6,851 bases of DNA. It comes from an uncultured Dorea sp. (lineage in GTDB: Bacteria; Bacillota_A; Clostridia; Lachnospirales; Lachnospiraceae). Where the stretch lies: the NCBI GenBank assembly GCA_910578865.1, contig CAJTRM010000065.1, positions 1 to 6,851 of the forward strand, read 5' to 3'. Every line of letters begins with the position of its first letter. The stretch's first letter is position 1. The notes beneath the pieces were generated by a model that worked only from the letters and a program-made list of their open reading frames with translations, made no database searches and had not been told where the DNA came from. Positions 5,766 through 6,851 of the stretch are shown piece after piece. Both the position numbers and the translations under genes were made by a program.

Positions 5766-6498
5766 GCATGGACTTAACGATTCTTATATCTTCTTCTGAA
5801 ACCGCCGCATCAAGAAGATACTTTTCTGCGTCTCCCCATTTCCTTTCTAAATAGTCGATAGCCATTTCCATTTGAAAACGTTCCGAAGAAAAAACACAAT
5901 CCGGCACATCTATGCCATATTTTTCTTTTATCATTACTTTTTGTTTTTCAAAAACTGTATGCATATTGTTTTCTGTAACTTCATAATCGACCAAAATGGT
6001 TTCACTATCAACTCCAGCAAGATTCAGAAGAAGCATTGCAGTCACACCGGTTCTGTCTTTACCGGCAGTGCAATTAAAAAGATTAGTAGTATCTTTATGT
6101 TGTGCAAAAATATGAAACATTTTACCAAAATTTATTTGGGAATTGTTTAATAAATCGATATAAACCATTCCCATATTATCCGGCATTTTACCATTAAACC
6201 CCTGTGAAGTTGTTTGATCCAGCATCGGAAGTAAATAATAATCAATTTCCGGTATGGATCCTAGAGGATTTGGCATAAAATTTACTTCTGCTATACTTCT
6301 TAAATCAACAACGCATCGAACTCCATAAGCCAATAAGATTTCTTTACTGTGATCCGTTATTTGCGCCGGCAGATCAGAACGAAGGAAAGCACGCATTTTT
6401 GTTGTTTTACCATCTTTCGTTTTGTATCCGCCCAAATCTCTCGTATTAAAAGTTGTATCAATTTTAAGCGGCTTTGAAGCCGTAATTTCTGTATCCAT
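5755..6498 (-). CDS. Tyrosine-protein phosphatase family protein (PF13350 type)
   Basis: From the ATG at 6498 the protein has 247 residues. It carries the N-terminal signature FNTRDLGGY (17-25), RAFLRSD (36-42), VVDLRS (63-68), and the phosphatase P-loop NCTAGKDRTG with nucleophile C143 and R149 (CX5R). These are the marks of bacterial tyrosine/dual-specificity-like phosphatases of the Y_phosphatase3 type, some of which also act on phosphoinositides. No signal peptide is visible, so it should be cytoplasmic. An in-frame TTG at 6540 would add 14 residues, but it falls at about the predicted transcription start; GGGAG about 10 nt before the ATG at 6498 is the better choice. It appears to be a single-gene transcript from the promoter at 6549-6577. 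The substrate is not indicated by neighbours. No terminator is obvious after its stop, which lies inside the convergent hydrolase remnant. Confidence 0.88.
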   Translation of the reverse strand: MDTEITASKPLKIDTTFNTRDLGGYKTKDGKTTKMRAFLRSDLPAQITDHSKEILLAYGVRCVVDLRSIAEVNFMPNPLGSIPEIDYYLLPMLDQTTSQGFNGKMPDNMGMVYIDLLNNSQINFGKMFHIFAQHKDTTNLFNCTAGKDRTGVTAMLLLNLAGVDSETILVDYEVTENNMHTVFEKQKVMIKEKYGIDVPDCVFSSERFQMEMAIDYLERKWGDAEKYLLDAAVSEEDIRIVKSMLTS

Positions 6499-6548
6499 AT
6501 TAATGATTCTCCCTATAGCTTCCGATTTATTTAACTGCAACTATACAT

Positions 6549-6577
6549 AGTATAATCTAAATTTATTAAATCCACAA
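6549..6577 (-). promoter_or_regulatory. Probable sigma-A promoter of the phosphatase gene
   Basis: On the minus strand, -35 TTGTGG (6572-6577) and -10 TATACT (6549-6554) are 17 bp apart. Transcription would begin near 6540-6543, leaving a leader of about 40 bases before the ATG at 6498. It lies just after the terminator of the tRNA operon, so the gene needs its own promoter. Confidence 0.6.
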
Positions 6578-6625
6578 GCAAAGGCACATGGAACTTTTAA
6601 TAATAGTGTTCAAATGTTTTTGGAT

Positions 6626-6664
6626 AAAAAAATAAGAGAAACGCTGTAAATGCAATGTTTCTCT
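6626..6664 (-). terminator. Intrinsic terminator of the tRNA operon
   Basis: On the minus strand AGAGAAAC (6664-6657) pairs with GTTTCTCT (6642-6635) around a 14-base loop, followed by TA and a run of seven T (6632-6626). It begins 14 bases after the end of tRNA-Leu. This is a clear Rho-independent terminator. Confidence 0.85.
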
Positions 6665-6677
6665 CACTTTTAATCAA

Positions 6678-6764
6678 TGCCGCAGACCGGAATCGAACCG
6701 GTACGGGAGTATAAGTCCCGCAGGATTTTAAGTCCTGTGCGTCTGCCAGTTCCGCCACTGCGGC
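6678..6764 (-). tRNA. tRNA-Leu(UAA)
   Basis: This is an 87-base class II tRNA. Acceptor arms GCCGCAG (6764-6758) and CTGCGGC pair fully, with discriminator A at 6678. The anticodon arm CAGGA-CTTAAAA-TCCTG gives anticodon TAA (6730-6728 on the minus strand). A long variable arm CGGGA..TCCCG and a T loop GGTTCGATTCC identify Leu. CCA is not encoded (the sequence continues TTGATT), so it must be added by CCA-transferase. It is cotranscribed behind tRNA-Val. Confidence 0.97.
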
Positions 6765-6766
6765 AT

Positions 6767-6788
6767 TTTGCGGCATATATGCCGCAAA
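6767..6788. repeat. Perfect 22-bp palindrome between the two tRNA genes
   Basis: The two 11-base halves (6767-6777 and 6778-6788), TTTGCGGCATA and TATGCCGCAAA, are exact reverse complements and fill almost the whole 24-base spacer between tRNA-Val and tRNA-Leu. There is no T run after the stem, so it is not a terminator. The half-site TGCGGCAT/ATGCCGCA is identical to the acceptor-stem ends of the adjacent tRNA-Leu. Confidence 0.8.
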
Positions 6789-6851
6789 TGGGACCTATAG
6801 GGCTCGAACCTATGACCCTCTGCTTGTAAGGCAGATGCTCTCCCAGCTGAG
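6789..6851 (-). tRNA. tRNA-Val(UAC), 5' end cut by the window edge
   Basis: The visible 63 bases hold the D arm (CTCAGCTGGGAGAG), anticodon arm TCTGC-CTTACAA-GCAGA with anticodon TAC (6838-6836), variable loop AGGGTC, T arm with loop GTTCGAG, and the 3' acceptor strand AGGTCCC with discriminator A at 6789. About ten bases of the 5' acceptor strand lie beyond the window. No CCA is encoded. It is the upstream member of an operon with tRNA-Leu. Confidence 0.93.

Noticed and set aside
6499..6540. TTG start extending the phosphatase by 14 residues
   Set aside because: It lies at about the predicted transcription start and has no binding site; the ATG at 6498 has GGGAG upstream.

Overview
The window looks like the chromosome of a low-to-mid GC Firmicute, most likely a gut Clostridia/Lachnospiraceae-type bacterium. 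This rests on strong AGGAGG ribosome binding sites, sigma-A style promoters, tRNAs without an encoded CCA, and the style of the proteins. No mobile element, CRISPR array or phage gene is visible. The organism assignment is inference; no rRNA or marker gene is present.

Left part, 1-2240 (+ strand): a compact three-gene operon. It encodes a TSUP/TauE-SafE-like membrane permease (62-940), an ornithine-cyclodeaminase/mu-crystallin family enzyme (952-1938) and a 70-residue PptA-like tautomerase (1952-2164). Genes two and three each have a Shine-Dalgarno sequence that overlaps or abuts the preceding stop codon. A hairpin with a T run (2185-2240) ends the operon. The OCD-family enzyme has a GAY motif where true cyclodeaminases have a catalytic Asp, so it is more likely a ketimine reductase or amino-acid dehydrogenase. 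With a tautomerase and a carrier beside it, the operon reads as a small, uncharacterised pathway for an imine/enamine or keto/enol metabolite.

Middle, 2273-4677 (- strand): a signalling operon read right to left. It holds a 134-residue four-helix membrane protein (4565-4161), an OmpR-type response regulator (4125-3421) and a sensor histidine kinase (3424-2273) whose start overlaps the regulator stop. Upstream of the first gene lie three tandem 11-bp units (4645-4677) just before a promoter with an extended -10 and a poor -35. This is the layout expected of an OmpR/PhoB-type activated, probably autoregulated promoter.

Next, 4694-5530 (- strand): a CutC-family (copper homeostasis annotation) gene with its own good promoter. 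Between it and the next gene is a short + strand remnant (5637-5765) that keeps the C-terminal catalytic-His segment of an alpha/beta hydrolase.

Right part, 5755-6851 (- strand): a tyrosine/dual-specificity-like phosphatase (PF13350 type) with its own promoter, then a tRNA operon reading tRNA-Val(UAC) (cut by the window edge), a 22-bp palindromic spacer, tRNA-Leu(UAA) and an intrinsic terminator.
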